In this document: positions 31,579-40,663 of the stretch, piece by piece
How the letters are laid out: every line of letters begins with the position of its first letter
Position numbering within the stretch: position 1 is the stretch's first letter
NCBI RefSeq assembly: GCF_017355855.1
Contig: NZ_JAFEWD010000001.1
Span: forward strand, 186,001 to 250,000
DNA from: Pedobacter sp. SYSU D00535
Lineage (GTDB): Bacteria; Bacteroidota; Bacteroidia; Sphingobacteriales; Sphingobacteriaceae
Direction: 5' to 3'
Length of the DNA: 64,000 nucleotides
The notes under the pieces: generated by a model
What the model was told of the DNA's origin: nothing
Database searches by the model: none
The model's input: the letters and a program-made list of their open reading frames with translations, nothing else
Program-made: the position numbers and the translations under genes

Positions 31579-34500
31579 ATGGAAACAAAACGACTTTTTC
31601 AAGTATTTCCGGTACACCAAGTTCCCTGGAACGTATTCATTTTAGTCCTCGCTCTTTCACTCTCCTCAGGCGGCAGCTTGCTCGCCTCTAACCCACCAAC
31701 TATTCTTATAACCTCAAAAGCTGACATCACCGTAAGTGGTACCGTTACCTCTGAAACAGGAGAAACTCTGCCTGGCGTTTCAGTCAGGGTAAAAGGAGGT
31801 TCTGCAGGAACGAGCACGGACGCCAATGGGCGATTTTCTTTAACGGTTGATGAAAATGCGATCCTTATTTTTTCCTATATCGGCTTTACCACACAGGAAG
31901 TGTCTGTCGCCGGGCGCTCCTCTATCAACGTGGTTCTGGTAGAATCCAGTACTGACCTCCAGGAAGTAGTTGTTATAGGCTATCAGACCGTGAGGCGGCA
32001 GGATGTAACCGGCGCCACCGGGACGGTGAACACCCGGCAGACGGAGCGGTTGGTATCACGCTCCCTTCCGGAGAACCTGCAGGGAATGGCCGCTGGCGTT
32101 AACGTTCGCACGGGCGGTTCGCCTGGTCAGGAAGCAGTAGTGAACATTCGTGGGATCGGGACCTTCGGGAATACCAGTCCCTTGTACGTTATTGACGGGA
32201 TGTTTTCTGATCCCAATACAACCATTAATCCCAATGATGTAGAGAGCATTCAGATTCTGAAGGATGCTTCGGCTGCGGCAATTTACGGCTCGAGGGCGGC
32301 AAATGGCGTAGTCCTCATCACTACCAAGAAAGGAAGGGAAGGGGCTCCGCAGATTACCGTCAGCACCAGGAACAGTATTTCCGAGATTCCCAGAAGATAT
32401 GACATGATGAATGCTGCCGAGTATGTAGCTACCAATACCCGCGCATTTAATGCCTCCGGGGAGCCCTTACAGCCGGGTATTGCCGCTTATAACGGCGCCG
32501 TCAATACTAACTGGGCCGATGAAATCCTTCGGACCGGCGCAGTACAGGATTATAATGCCACTATTTCCGGCGGAGGAGCCAACTCGAGGTACCTGCTGTC
32601 AGGGGGGTACTTTAAAGATAAAGGAACCTTAATAGGCAGGGATTTCGATCGCGGTTCTTTCCGGATTAACACGGAAGCGACCAGGGGCAAATTTAAATTC
32701 GGGGAGAACATTGGAATTTCAACCTCTACTCTTCGTACTCCTTTCCAGGGAGGCTTTGCGGAAGGGAATCCCTGGTATGACGTTTGGAGCAGCATCCCCA
32801 TCCTGCCCGTCAGAAGCGATGCGTTCGTAAGTACCGGGAATCCAGGAGGTTGGGGATATGGTTCTACAGAGTTTGTAAACACGTTTTCAAGGAATCAGGT
32901 CGCAATCGCTGACATTACTTCGATCAAAAACAACTTCGCCAAGCTCTTGGGAAACGCGTTTTTACAGTATGATATTTTGGAAGGTCTTACCTATAAATTC
33001 AACGCCGGACTTGAAACCAGTTTTGATAAGTCGCAGGCTCTGCGGAAAGAAGGTTCCTGGTATCAGAACCAGTCGCCCGACTTGAGCCGGCTCACCGATA
33101 CCCGCTCCCAGTACCTGAGTTACCTCTTTGAGCACACATTGAACTTTAGCTTAACGAGGAGTCGTCACACACTGAACGGGGTGGTCGGCTACACGGAGCA
33201 AACCAATCAGCGCGACAATACCATTGGCAGCGGATCGAGACTGTCTCAGTTCGGCGGCAATTACTTCACCACCTTAAATACCACCAGCGGAGTTCCTGGC
33301 GACAGGACCGCCTCTGGTACCCGGTTTAGATCGTACCTGACCTCATTCCTCGGTCGACTGAACTATAACTTCGCCGACAGGTACCTTGCCACCTTTACGT
33401 TCCGAACCGACAAGGATTCGAGATTTTCACCTGAAAACAGAATCGGTACTTTCCCATCTGTCGCCCTCGCATGGCGCCTCTCCAACGAGAATTTCTTTAA
33501 GGTGGACTGGATTTCGGATCTGAAAATCCGAGGATCATGGGGGATGCTGGGCGTAAACACGTTGTCAGAATATCAGTATTTTGCTTTCCTTAACCAGGGT
33601 CCCAGCGCAGTGTTTGGTCCAGACCAGCAAACCTTTCCAGGAGCAACACAGGCACGCCTTGCTTACGAAGATCTGAAATGGGAGGAGAAAGAAACGACGA
33701 ACCTGGGTCTGGATGCCACCATACTCGATAACCGTTTAACGCTGGCTATCGATGTATTCCGGTCGATTTCAAGAGATGTATTGGTAGGGCAGCCCTTGCC
33801 ACGTTACCTGGGCAACCTGCAGGGCGACCCCATTGTGAATTTCGCCTCTGTACGTAACCAGGGACTTGAGTTTGAAGCAGGTTTTCGCCCCAGAACTAGT
33901 CCCGCCGGGTTCACGTGGGATTTAGGAGCCAATTTTAGCATCATCAGAAATGAAGTACTTGGCTTCGGAAACCTCGGTGTTGATCCCATAACCGGGCAGC
34001 CCCGCACCTACATCACGTCAGGGAACACGCGCACCCAGATAGGACGCTCCATTGGTGACTTCTTTGTATTAAGGACCAACGGTATCTTTCAGAATCAGCA
34101 GGAAATTGCCGCTCACCGGGCGCAACAGGCTTATGCCCAACCTGGCGACATCCGGTACAGGAATCTGGTGGATGGCGGAACGAATGATGATATCAATGAC
34201 GCCGACCGGGCTTTTGCCGGTTCCCCCTGGCCGAAGTTCACCACTGGACTCCAGTTCAATTCATCTTTCAAGAATTTCACGCTGGGATTACAACTCTACG
34301 GTGCTTTTGGGCAGAAGATCTATAACGATGTACGAAGGGAACTGGACAGCTTCGGAAACTCGAATTACCGCAGGGACATTGATCCCTGGACGCCTGAAAA
34401 TCCCAACGCAGAAGATCCTCGACTGGGATATCAGTTTGCTGCTGGTAACGCCAATCGTGGTCTGAACGAAAATGCCCGCGACGATTCTGACAGATGGATA

Positions 34501-34782
34501 GAAGATGGTTCTTTCTTACGGCTGCGGAATCTGGAGCTCGGCTATCTCATTCCCGAGAGATTGGTCAGCCGGGCCGGTGTCCGGAATCTCAGGATCTATG
34601 TAAGTGCGCAGAACCTGTTCACGCTCACCAAGTACACTGGTCTGGATCCCGATATTGTTGGAGCGAATGCAAACTCTAATTCGATTGATAACCCTCCAAG
34701 AACCACGTTGGAACCAGGTGTAGACACAGGGAACTACCCGGCTTCGAGGATCATATCGTTCGGTTTAAACGCGGGGTTTTAA
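31579..34782 (+). CDS. SusC/RagA-type TonB-linked outer-membrane receptor, locus 2
   Basis: The 1067-residue protein has an atypical signal segment (about 1-35), then the regulatory-like domain ITVSGTVTSETGETLPGVSV, then EVVVIGYQTVRRQDVTGATG and a plug with LPENLQGMAAGVNVR and INPNDVESIQILKDASAAAIYG. The barrel ends GDPIVN..., ASRIISFGLNAGF. There is no STN domain. In the plug-barrel hinge the pattern matches SusC proteins that pair with SusD. It should import oligosaccharides with the SusD protein 20 bp downstream; the GH43 enzyme after that suggests an arabinose- or xylose-containing polymer. Confidence 0.95.
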   Translation: METKRLFQVFPVHQVPWNVFILVLALSLSSGGSLLASNPPTILITSKADITVSGTVTSETGETLPGVSVRVKGGSAGTSTDANGRFSLTVDENAILIFSYIGFTTQEVSVAGRSSINVVLVESSTDLQEVVVIGYQTVRRQDVTGATGTVNTRQTERLVSRSLPENLQGMAAGVNVRTGGSPGQEAVVNIRGIGTFGNTSPLYVIDGMFSDPNTTINPNDVESIQILKDASAAAIYGSRAANGVVLITTKKGREGAPQITVSTRNSISEIPRRYDMMNAAEYVATNTRAFNASGEPLQPGIAAYNGAVNTNWADEILRTGAVQDYNATISGGGANSRYLLSGGYFKDKGTLIGRDFDRGSFRINTEATRGKFKFGENIGISTSTLRTPFQGGFAEGNPWYDVWSSIPILPVRSDAFVSTGNPGGWGYGSTEFVNTFSRNQVAIADITSIKNNFAKLLGNAFLQYDILEGLTYKFNAGLETSFDKSQALRKEGSWYQNQSPDLSRLTDTRSQYLSYLFEHTLNFSLTRSRHTLNGVVGYTEQTNQRDNTIGSGSRLSQFGGNYFTTLNTTSGVPGDRTASGTRFRSYLTSFLGRLNYNFADRYLATFTFRTDKDSRFSPENRIGTFPSVALAWRLSNENFFKVDWISDLKIRGSWGMLGVNTLSEYQYFAFLNQGPSAVFGPDQQTFPGATQARLAYEDLKWEEKETTNLGLDATILDNRLTLAIDVFRSISRDVLVGQPLPRYLGNLQGDPIVNFASVRNQGLEFEAGFRPRTSPAGFTWDLGANFSIIRNEVLGFGNLGVDPITGQPRTYITSGNTRTQIGRSIGDFFVLRTNGIFQNQQEIAAHRAQQAYAQPGDIRYRNLVDGGTNDDINDADRAFAGSPWPKFTTGLQFNSSFKNFTLGLQLYGAFGQKIYNDVRRELDSFGNSNYRRDIDPWTPENPNAEDPRLGYQFAAGNANRGLNENARDDSDRWIEDGSFLRLRNLELGYLIPERLVSRAGVRNLRIYVSAQNLFTLTKYTGLDPDIVGANANSNSIDNPPRTTLEPGVDTGNYPASRIISFGLNAGF

Positions 34783-34802
34783 CTCCCTAATGGAAATCGG
34801 TT

Positions 34803-36335
34803 ATGAAAAGATTAATAATACTATCTCTAATACTTATTGCCCAGCTTGGCTGTAAGAGAGATTTTGACGAGATAAACCCCAACGCCCCTACGATAGCGAG
34901 TTTCTGGAAGACTTCGGACGACGCGGTACGAGGTGTAAATGCGGTCTACGGTACTTTCTATCGCACACCAGCGCTCTACTCACGCTGGATGTATTACCAC
35001 GGAACGCTCAAGTCTGATGAAGGATTTGGTTCAGGCGGAGACGGAGGACTGAACAATTTGATGCGCTTTAATCAAACGAATTACGACGATCCCTTAACTG
35101 CCCTGACCTGGGAAACGCTGTTTGTAGGCGTCTTCCGGGCTAACCAGGTAATTGCCAATGTTCCGGTTATACCTATGGATGAAGGCTTGAAGAACCGCGT
35201 AATTGCAGAGGCGAAGTTTCTAAGAGCCCTGTTTTATTTCAACCTCGCCTTATACTATGGCAGGCCCCCGCTGCTTCTTGCACCCTCTACAACCAACGAT
35301 ACCCCTCCAAACGCGACTACAGCCGAAGTCTACGCGCAGGTGGCCAAAGATCTCACGGAAGCTATTCCTGATCTACCAACTACCTACGCCGGAAACGACC
35401 TGGGAAGGGCCACGAGGGGTGCCGCTTATGCTTTACTGGGCAAGACCTATCTGCAACAGAAATTGTATCAGCCTGCGCTTGATGCATTTGCCTGGCTTGT
35501 AACTGGCCCGGGCAGCACTCTCTACCGCCTGACACCCAATTACAGAGATAACTTTGTGATAACCAGAGAGAACAATGAAGAGTCGGTATTTGAAGTTCAG
35601 TTCAACATAAACCTGACCGAGAATACAGACGATGACGTCGATGAAAGCCGGGTGAACAACACAGGAACCTCCATTTCGCAGTTTTTTGCTCCTCCAGGTG
35701 TTGGTTTTAACGATGGCGCCGCCAGGCGGTGGTTAATAAACGAATTCTTACAGGAAACGACGGCAACAGGCGGAAGGGACCCCAGGTTGGAAGCTTCATT
35801 TATTTTTGATTTTACTAATCCTGCAGGTCCGGCTGCAACCATGGTATACGGACAAAGCTTTGCAAGTCGATACGGCAATGGTCCAAATGCAAATGGCGTA
35901 TGGTTTCGGAAGCTATTGAATGATCATTGGAAGAATGAGGAAGGCTTCAGGTCGCCAAACAACTACCGCTTGATCAGGTATGCAGATGTTTTACTGATGT
36001 ATGCTGAATGTCTGAACGGACTGAATCGCACTCCCGAAGCCTATGCCTTTGTGGATGAAGTGCGTACACGTGCAGGCTTGCGCCGTCTGAGTGTTACCCG
36101 TCCGGGCCTTAACGCGCAGCAGTTTTTGGCACAGCTGAAACATGAACGGATAACGGAGTTGGCAGGAGAGGGCTGGCGCTGGGCCGACTTACAACGCTGG
36201 GGCGATCTTAGTCCCGCTCTGGCTGCCCGCGATCCCGAATTTGCGAATTTTGTGGTTGGGAAACATGAATTATATCCGATCCCACAAACAGATATTGACC
36301 TCAATCCCAATCTGACCCAAAATCCCAATTACTAA
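34803..36335 (+). CDS. SusD/RagB-type substrate-binding lipoprotein, locus 2
   Basis: The 510-residue protein has MKRLIILSLILIAQLGC with Cys17, then KRDFDEINPNAPTIASFW. Family-typical segments follow: AEAKFLRALFYFNLALYYGR, GAAYALLGKTYLQQK, RYADVLLMYAECLNG and the C-terminal ELAGEGWRWADLQRWG, then LYPIPQTDIDLNPNLTQNPNY. It forms the binding lid of the SusC receptor 20 bp upstream. The terminator-like hairpin at 36340-36373 lies right after its stop, partly separating it from the GH43 gene. Confidence 0.95.
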   Translation: MKRLIILSLILIAQLGCKRDFDEINPNAPTIASFWKTSDDAVRGVNAVYGTFYRTPALYSRWMYYHGTLKSDEGFGSGGDGGLNNLMRFNQTNYDDPLTALTWETLFVGVFRANQVIANVPVIPMDEGLKNRVIAEAKFLRALFYFNLALYYGRPPLLLAPSTTNDTPPNATTAEVYAQVAKDLTEAIPDLPTTYAGNDLGRATRGAAYALLGKTYLQQKLYQPALDAFAWLVTGPGSTLYRLTPNYRDNFVITRENNEESVFEVQFNINLTENTDDDVDESRVNNTGTSISQFFAPPGVGFNDGAARRWLINEFLQETTATGGRDPRLEASFIFDFTNPAGPAATMVYGQSFASRYGNGPNANGVWFRKLLNDHWKNEEGFRSPNNYRLIRYADVLLMYAECLNGLNRTPEAYAFVDEVRTRAGLRRLSVTRPGLNAQQFLAQLKHERITELAGEGWRWADLQRWGDLSPALAARDPEFANFVVGKHELYPIPQTDIDLNPNLTQNPNY

Positions 36336-36339
36336 GAGC

Positions 36340-36373
36340 AGCCGTCTCCTGCACATTATGCCGGGAGACGGCT
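36340..36373 (+). terminator. Hairpin after SusD locus 2
   Basis: Arms AGCCGTCTCC and GGAGACGGCT form a perfect 10-base stem, with a short T-rich tail. It may act as a partial terminator or as an mRNA-stability element between SusD and GH43. Confidence 0.6.
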
Positions 36374-36403
36374 CTTCTGTTTAAATAAACGGAAGGACTA
36401 TTT

Positions 36404-37486
36404 ATGATCATAGCTGATAACTTAAAACGCCGATCAATGTATACCTTGAGTCTCTTCTTTTTTCTTGTGGTATCAGTGACAGAAATCCATTGCGGAAAAT
36501 CAGGTGGTGCAGAAGGGGAAGCACCTGCACCGGTGATCGAGCAGTTTACCAATCCCTTGCAGAACGGTGCAGATCCCTGGGTATATCAACACGGTGACAC
36601 CTATTACTATTTGCAGACTACCGGAAATTCTGTGAGGATATGGAAGACGGACGCCATCTCAGAACTGGCTTCTGCGCCCTCAACAGTAGTATTTAGTCCG
36701 CTGGACGGCGCTCCTAATTCGCGCAACCTCTGGGCACCTGAATTACACCACCTCGACAATAAGTGGTATATCTATTATACTGCGGGCGATGGTCAGGACA
36801 CCACTCAACGTACCTGGGTACTTGAAAACAGTAGCGTTGACCCGACCTTGGGAAACTGGATAGACAAAGGTCGCATCTATAATGCAAGTGCCGATTTTTG
36901 GGCTATAGATGGAACGGTCATGGAGTACCAGGGGAGACGGTATTTTATTTGGAGCGGCCGCCCACGAGCTGCTATCGATCTTACACAGAATATCTATATA
37001 TCTGAAATGGTCAATCCCTGGTCGCTTAAAGGGGAGACTATAATGATCAGCCAGCCAGAATTCGATTGGGAAAGGAACGGGTTTGGAGTAAATGAAGGGC
37101 CGCAAGTATTAAAAGGGCCGCAGAACACATATTTTTTGACCTACTCCGCCAGCTACTGTGCTACAGACGACTACGTCATGGGGATGCTGAGCCTGAAGCC
37201 CGGAGGTGATCCTTTGCAACGAACCGACTGGATAAAGAAAAGTGCGCCGGTATTTGTCAAAAAGCCACAAAACAATGCCTATGGTCCTGGCCATAATTCA
37301 TTCTTCAAGTCGCCGGATGGGAGAGAGAACTGGCTCATCTATCACGCTAATTCAAACACAGGAGAGGGCTGCGGCAATCAACGAAATATCCGGATACAAA
37401 AGTTCAGCTTCCATGCCGATGGAACTCCCAATTTCGGAGAACCGGTTGCCACGGGGTTGAAAATTGCCAAACCATCGGGAGAGTAA
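36404..37486 (+). CDS. GH43-family glycosidase lipoprotein, likely arabinofuranosidase or xylosidase
   Basis: The ATG at 36404 gives a charged N-region (NLKRR) and a lipobox-like EIHC with Cys30; an alternative ATG at 36437 would remove the charges. The 360-residue protein shows the five-bladed GH43 pattern. The catalytic base is Asp57 in NGADPWV. The pKa-modulating Asp169 is in DFWAIDGTV. The acid Glu231 is in GVNEGPQ. Other fits are NLWAPELHHLDNKWYIYYTA and GPGHNSFFKSPDG. It should cleave arabinosyl or xylosyl side chains. It follows SusCD locus 2 by 69 bp with a hairpin between. Confidence 0.88.
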   Translation: MIIADNLKRRSMYTLSLFFFLVVSVTEIHCGKSGGAEGEAPAPVIEQFTNPLQNGADPWVYQHGDTYYYLQTTGNSVRIWKTDAISELASAPSTVVFSPLDGAPNSRNLWAPELHHLDNKWYIYYTAGDGQDTTQRTWVLENSSVDPTLGNWIDKGRIYNASADFWAIDGTVMEYQGRRYFIWSGRPRAAIDLTQNIYISEMVNPWSLKGETIMISQPEFDWERNGFGVNEGPQVLKGPQNTYFLTYSASYCATDDYVMGMLSLKPGGDPLQRTDWIKKSAPVFVKKPQNNAYGPGHNSFFKSPDGRENWLIYHANSNTGEGCGNQRNIRIQKFSFHADGTPNFGEPVATGLKIAKPSGE

Positions 37487-37666
37487 CATCACCACCTAAG
37501 CGATGGGGTGTTGTGTGAAGGTAGTAGGGTTTGCCAAGACCTGAACTCCTGCCTCCCATTTTGAACTTGGCGACTGTCGCGAGGTGTTCTCTTTCAGTCT
37601 GAAATACACAAAATAAAAACATTATCCCTCTAGAGCGATTAATAAAGCTGGTAATTTATTTGAATC

Positions 37667-38086
37667 ATGCTCTATTTACGAAAAACTCTCATTTTATTAT
37701 TTGTATCAGTATTCGCTTTAACGTCTTGTAAAAAAGATGATGATGGCCCCGCTACCAGTAACCTGCTGGAACAAGGCAGATGGCGGGTAGCTTTATTCGC
37801 TCAGGGGGGAGTTGACAAGGCAGCCTTTTTCAACGACTATGAGTTTCGCTTCGGCGATAATGGTGTAGTGACAGCCAGCAAATCGGGCGCAAGCACTGTA
37901 ACCGGAAGCTGGATCGTCAACGACGAGGATGATGACGAGATCGAGGTAATCTTCAACTTTGGTTCCACTACGGGCTTTAATGGGTTGAATGAAGACTGGA
38001 AAGTGGTCGAAAGAACAAGTTCGAGAGTTCGCTTTGAACACAGTCGCAGCAACGGCACTGACCTCCTGACGTTGGAAAGATTCTAA
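37667..38086 (+). CDS. Small lipoprotein, lipocalin-like
   Basis: The 139-residue protein has the signal MLYLRKTLILLFVSVFALTSC, with Cys21 followed by KKDDDGP, a common Bacteroidota lipoprotein start. The mature part has short beta-strands with G.W and Y.F motifs (GRWRVALF, NDYEFRFGDNGVVTA, GSWIVNDED, EIEVIFNF), like lipocalin-like domains common in this phylum. Ligand and role are unknown. A strong terminator follows at once. Confidence 0.6.
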   Translation: MLYLRKTLILLFVSVFALTSCKKDDDGPATSNLLEQGRWRVALFAQGGVDKAAFFNDYEFRFGDNGVVTASKSGASTVTGSWIVNDEDDDEIEVIFNFGSTTGFNGLNEDWKVVERTSSRVRFEHSRSNGTDLLTLERF

Positions 38087-38091
38087 CTATC

Positions 38092-38120
38092 CGATACCGG
38101 TTGCTCGCCAGCCGGTATCG
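38092..38120 (+). terminator. Intrinsic terminator after the lipocalin-like gene
   Basis: CGATACCGG pairs perfectly with CCGGTATCG, followed by TTTTTCTT. A classic Rho-independent terminator. Confidence 0.85.
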
Positions 38121-38285
38121 TTTTTCTTCTATCACCATTTCCTCCCGACACCTATTCCAGGAAGTTTTTTCCTATAGTTAACAATTCGCTTTACAATTGG
38201 CAGGCAGCGTTAACTGGCCTTGTTTTTAATGGTATTTTTATCAGGAATTAAGGAGCGACCACTACCTCGTCCTGACTATCTACCT

Positions 38286-38729
38286 ATGAAAAACCTTTTC
38301 AAACTATTTGCCTCCTTTTTGTTGTTGGTCAACGGCATCTGTGCGATGTATATTGGCTGGGAGTTGGTTTTATATCCCGACGGCAGTACGCTGCAGCTTC
38401 CACTAAGTTTGTTGAGCAACTCACCTTTCCAAGACTACTTGTTACCGGGTATCTTTTTATTTACGACTAATGGGCTTTTCAGCTTCTTTGTCCTCGGAAC
38501 AATGCTCGTGTGGCCGCGCAACTCGCCTAAGCTGATCATTTTTCAAGGAATCGTTCTGACGATTTCGATGTTAGCACAAAGCCTGTACCGGGGGGAGCTT
38601 AATTTCCTTCAGCTACTTTACCTCTTCAGCGGACTATTATTGATTCTTTCCGGCTTTGTAATTAAACGAATAGAAGAAAAGGAGTTTTTGCGCAGGCATA
38701 TCTTTAGTAGAACGCACAGCCTGGCCTGA
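38286..38729 (+). CDS. Small membrane protein, four helices, unknown family
   Basis: I prefer ATG at 38286 (MKNLFKLFASFLLLVNG), giving 147 residues. The frame is open back to a TTG at 38220, with another ATG at 38229, but those additions lack a membrane signal. Hydrophobic segments fall near 5-27, 45-75, 80-100 and 110-130, each separated by short loops. The last charged stretch is IEEKEFLRRHIFSRTHSLA, in the cytoplasm if the N-terminus is inside. Function unknown. Confidence 0.6.
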   Translation: MKNLFKLFASFLLLVNGICAMYIGWELVLYPDGSTLQLPLSLLSNSPFQDYLLPGIFLFTTNGLFSFFVLGTMLVWPRNSPKLIIFQGIVLTISMLAQSLYRGELNFLQLLYLFSGLLLILSGFVIKRIEEKEFLRRHIFSRTHSLA

Positions 38730-38918
38730 GCGATAGGACGACAACACCCAGGTTTGCCTGCACCAATCAGCAGAAGCTAAAATAACAAGAATAGGTCTAT
38801 TACTCAGGACGCGAGCAAGGCTAGCCACTTCGAAGCAAACGAGCCATAATACCTCGGGTTGCCCTTGAAAAACATTCCTATTTGGTTTGGGTTCTTGAGT
38901 AAGAATGACCAACTACCC

Positions 38919-39740
38919 ATGACAGGAAGAAAGAATGTTTTACAGTCGGTTGCCCGCACCGGTTTTTTTACCAAGGGGCTCGTTTATTGTCTGATCGGGC
39001 TGCTCGCCTTTATGTCGGCGTTTGGGCTTAAGGGACAGCGGGTGGAGGACAGCGACCGTTCAGGGGTTTTCAATCTTATTCTCGACCAACCGCTGGGGAA
39101 AGTTATTCTGAGCTTGATTGCTGCCGGATTACTCTGCTATAGTGGCTGGCGTCTCCTGCAGGCCTTCCTAGATACGGAACAGAAGGGAAACGATATGAAG
39201 GGACTAGGAAGCAGGGCAGCCTATTTATTCAGCGCACTCAGTTATCTTTTGTTCGCAGTACTGGCTGCGTCATCGGTCCTTGGATCTGGAGGGAAAAGCT
39301 CGGGAGGAGGTTCCTCTGGACAAACGCTTGCACAAAAAGTACTGGAGCAACCCGGGGGGCAGTGGTGGTTACTATTGATAGCCTTGTTTTTTGTAGGATT
39401 GGGGCTACACCAGCTATGGTATGGCAATTCCGAAAAATATAAAAAATCGCTGGACGTAAGAGCGCTCGATGAGAAAGCCTCTGCATCATTACTGAGGGCG
39501 GGCAAGATCGGGCACATCGCCCGCGGAATCGTATGGCTGATCATCGCCTTTTTCTTTTTCAAGGCAGGGATCCATCAAAATGCTGCCGAGGCCGGAGATA
39601 CAACCAATGTATTCCGCTTTGTCTATGACAGTCCCTACGGGAAATACCTCCTTGCTGCTTTAGGCGCAGGCTTGGTTTGCTATGGCGTCATGAACTTTAT
39701 TCGTGCAGTTTTTGAGCGGCTGAATACAGGACGAACCTGA
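38919..39740 (+). CDS. DUF1206-family membrane protein
   Basis: ATG at 38919 (MTGRKNVLQSVARTGFF) is chosen over a TTG 20 codons upstream. The 273-residue protein has three repeats, each a pair of hydrophobic helices with an ARTGFFTKGLVYCLIG / LGSRAAYLFSALSYLL / AGKIGHIARGIVWLII pattern. This is typical of DUF1206 proteins. They are inner-membrane proteins of unknown role, often stress-linked. A low-complexity GGKSSGGGSSG linker separates repeats two and three. Confidence 0.82.
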   Translation: MTGRKNVLQSVARTGFFTKGLVYCLIGLLAFMSAFGLKGQRVEDSDRSGVFNLILDQPLGKVILSLIAAGLLCYSGWRLLQAFLDTEQKGNDMKGLGSRAAYLFSALSYLLFAVLAASSVLGSGGKSSGGGSSGQTLAQKVLEQPGGQWWLLLIALFFVGLGLHQLWYGNSEKYKKSLDVRALDEKASASLLRAGKIGHIARGIVWLIIAFFFFKAGIHQNAAEAGDTTNVFRFVYDSPYGKYLLAALGAGLVCYGVMNFIRAVFERLNTGRT

Positions 39741-39900
39741 GGGTGGGAGAGTGTGTTACTAAGGCTAAGTAATTCCTGTGGTTCCTTTCGTTGCATTCGT
39801 GCAGATTGCAGGCACTGAACTAAGGCGAATTGATGTCTGGTGCGAGCTTTATTGAGCAAAATCAAAAAACAGAAAAGATATAATTGATGCTAGTCTGTAA

Positions 39901-39908
39901 TATTTTTG
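39901..39908 (+). promoter_or_regulatory. Candidate -7 element before the ECF sigma gene
   Basis: TATTTTTG matches TAnnTTTG, 46 bases before the GTG start. The nearest TTG is only 14 bases upstream, shorter than usual. Confidence 0.35.
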
Positions 39909-39953
39909 CTATATTTAGGTACCCCATTAACCAATTGTAATACGAATATTCAG

Positions 39954-40547
39954 GTGCGTAACTCTAAAGTAATAGGTGATGACGATCAGGCTCTGTGGAG
40001 TAGCTACAGAGGTGGAAATGCTACAGCCTATAATGCGCTCATAAGGAAGTATTCTAATCTATTATTCCGCTATGGTATTCGCTTCGTTCCTGACAGAGAC
40101 TTCGTAAAAGATTGTATCCAGGACGTGTTTTTTGAGCTGTGGAACCGTAGAGAAGCTATTAATCCGACCGGCTCCGTCAAATCTTATCTCCTGAAGGCGT
40201 TACGATTAAGAATCTTCAGGGAAAAGGCTAAATGGACAACATCAGAGACATTGGACGACGACTATTGTTTCGAGATTGAGTTCAACGTGGAAAGTAAGCT
40301 CATCGAAAGTCAGACGACCGAAGAAATGAGATTAAGAATGGCCGATGCTTTGAATAAACTTCCTAAAAGGCAAAAAGAAATTTTATACCTCCGCTTTTAC
40401 GAGGGCCTGGACCATGAACGAATTTCCCAGGTAATGGGCTTAAATAAGCAGTCTTCCTATAACCTGCTCCACGAAGCAATCATGCAATTGAAACATATCT
40501 GGGTTGGACAATTGGTTACACCCGCCCTTTTTATACTGATTATGTAA
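39954..40547 (+). CDS. ECF RNA polymerase sigma-70 factor
   Basis: I take GTG at 39954; the frame is open to a TTG at 39906 but the extra 16 residues are not conserved-looking. The 197-residue protein has sigma region 2 (ALIRKYSNLLFRYGIRF, then DFVKDCIQDVFFELWNRRE) and region 4 (LNKLPKRQKEILYLRFYEGLDHERISQVMGL, a helix-turn-helix). This is the Bacteroidota ECF type linked to SusC receptors. It should direct transcription of the downstream SusC/SusD genes when released by the FecR anti-sigma factor encoded 116 bp downstream. Confidence 0.9.
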   Translation: MRNSKVIGDDDQALWSSYRGGNATAYNALIRKYSNLLFRYGIRFVPDRDFVKDCIQDVFFELWNRREAINPTGSVKSYLLKALRLRIFREKAKWTTSETLDDDYCFEIEFNVESKLIESQTTEEMRLRMADALNKLPKRQKEILYLRFYEGLDHERISQVMGLNKQSSYNLLHEAIMQLKHIWVGQLVTPALFILIM

Positions 40548-40663
40548 ATTAAATTTATTGGCAATCAGCTATTTATAATATTTTTTATTTTTTTTCTCTC
40601 TTCTACCAGTAGATTCTCGCACTTTCTGAATAATACTTTTAGCTAACCCCTAAAAGCCTAAAT

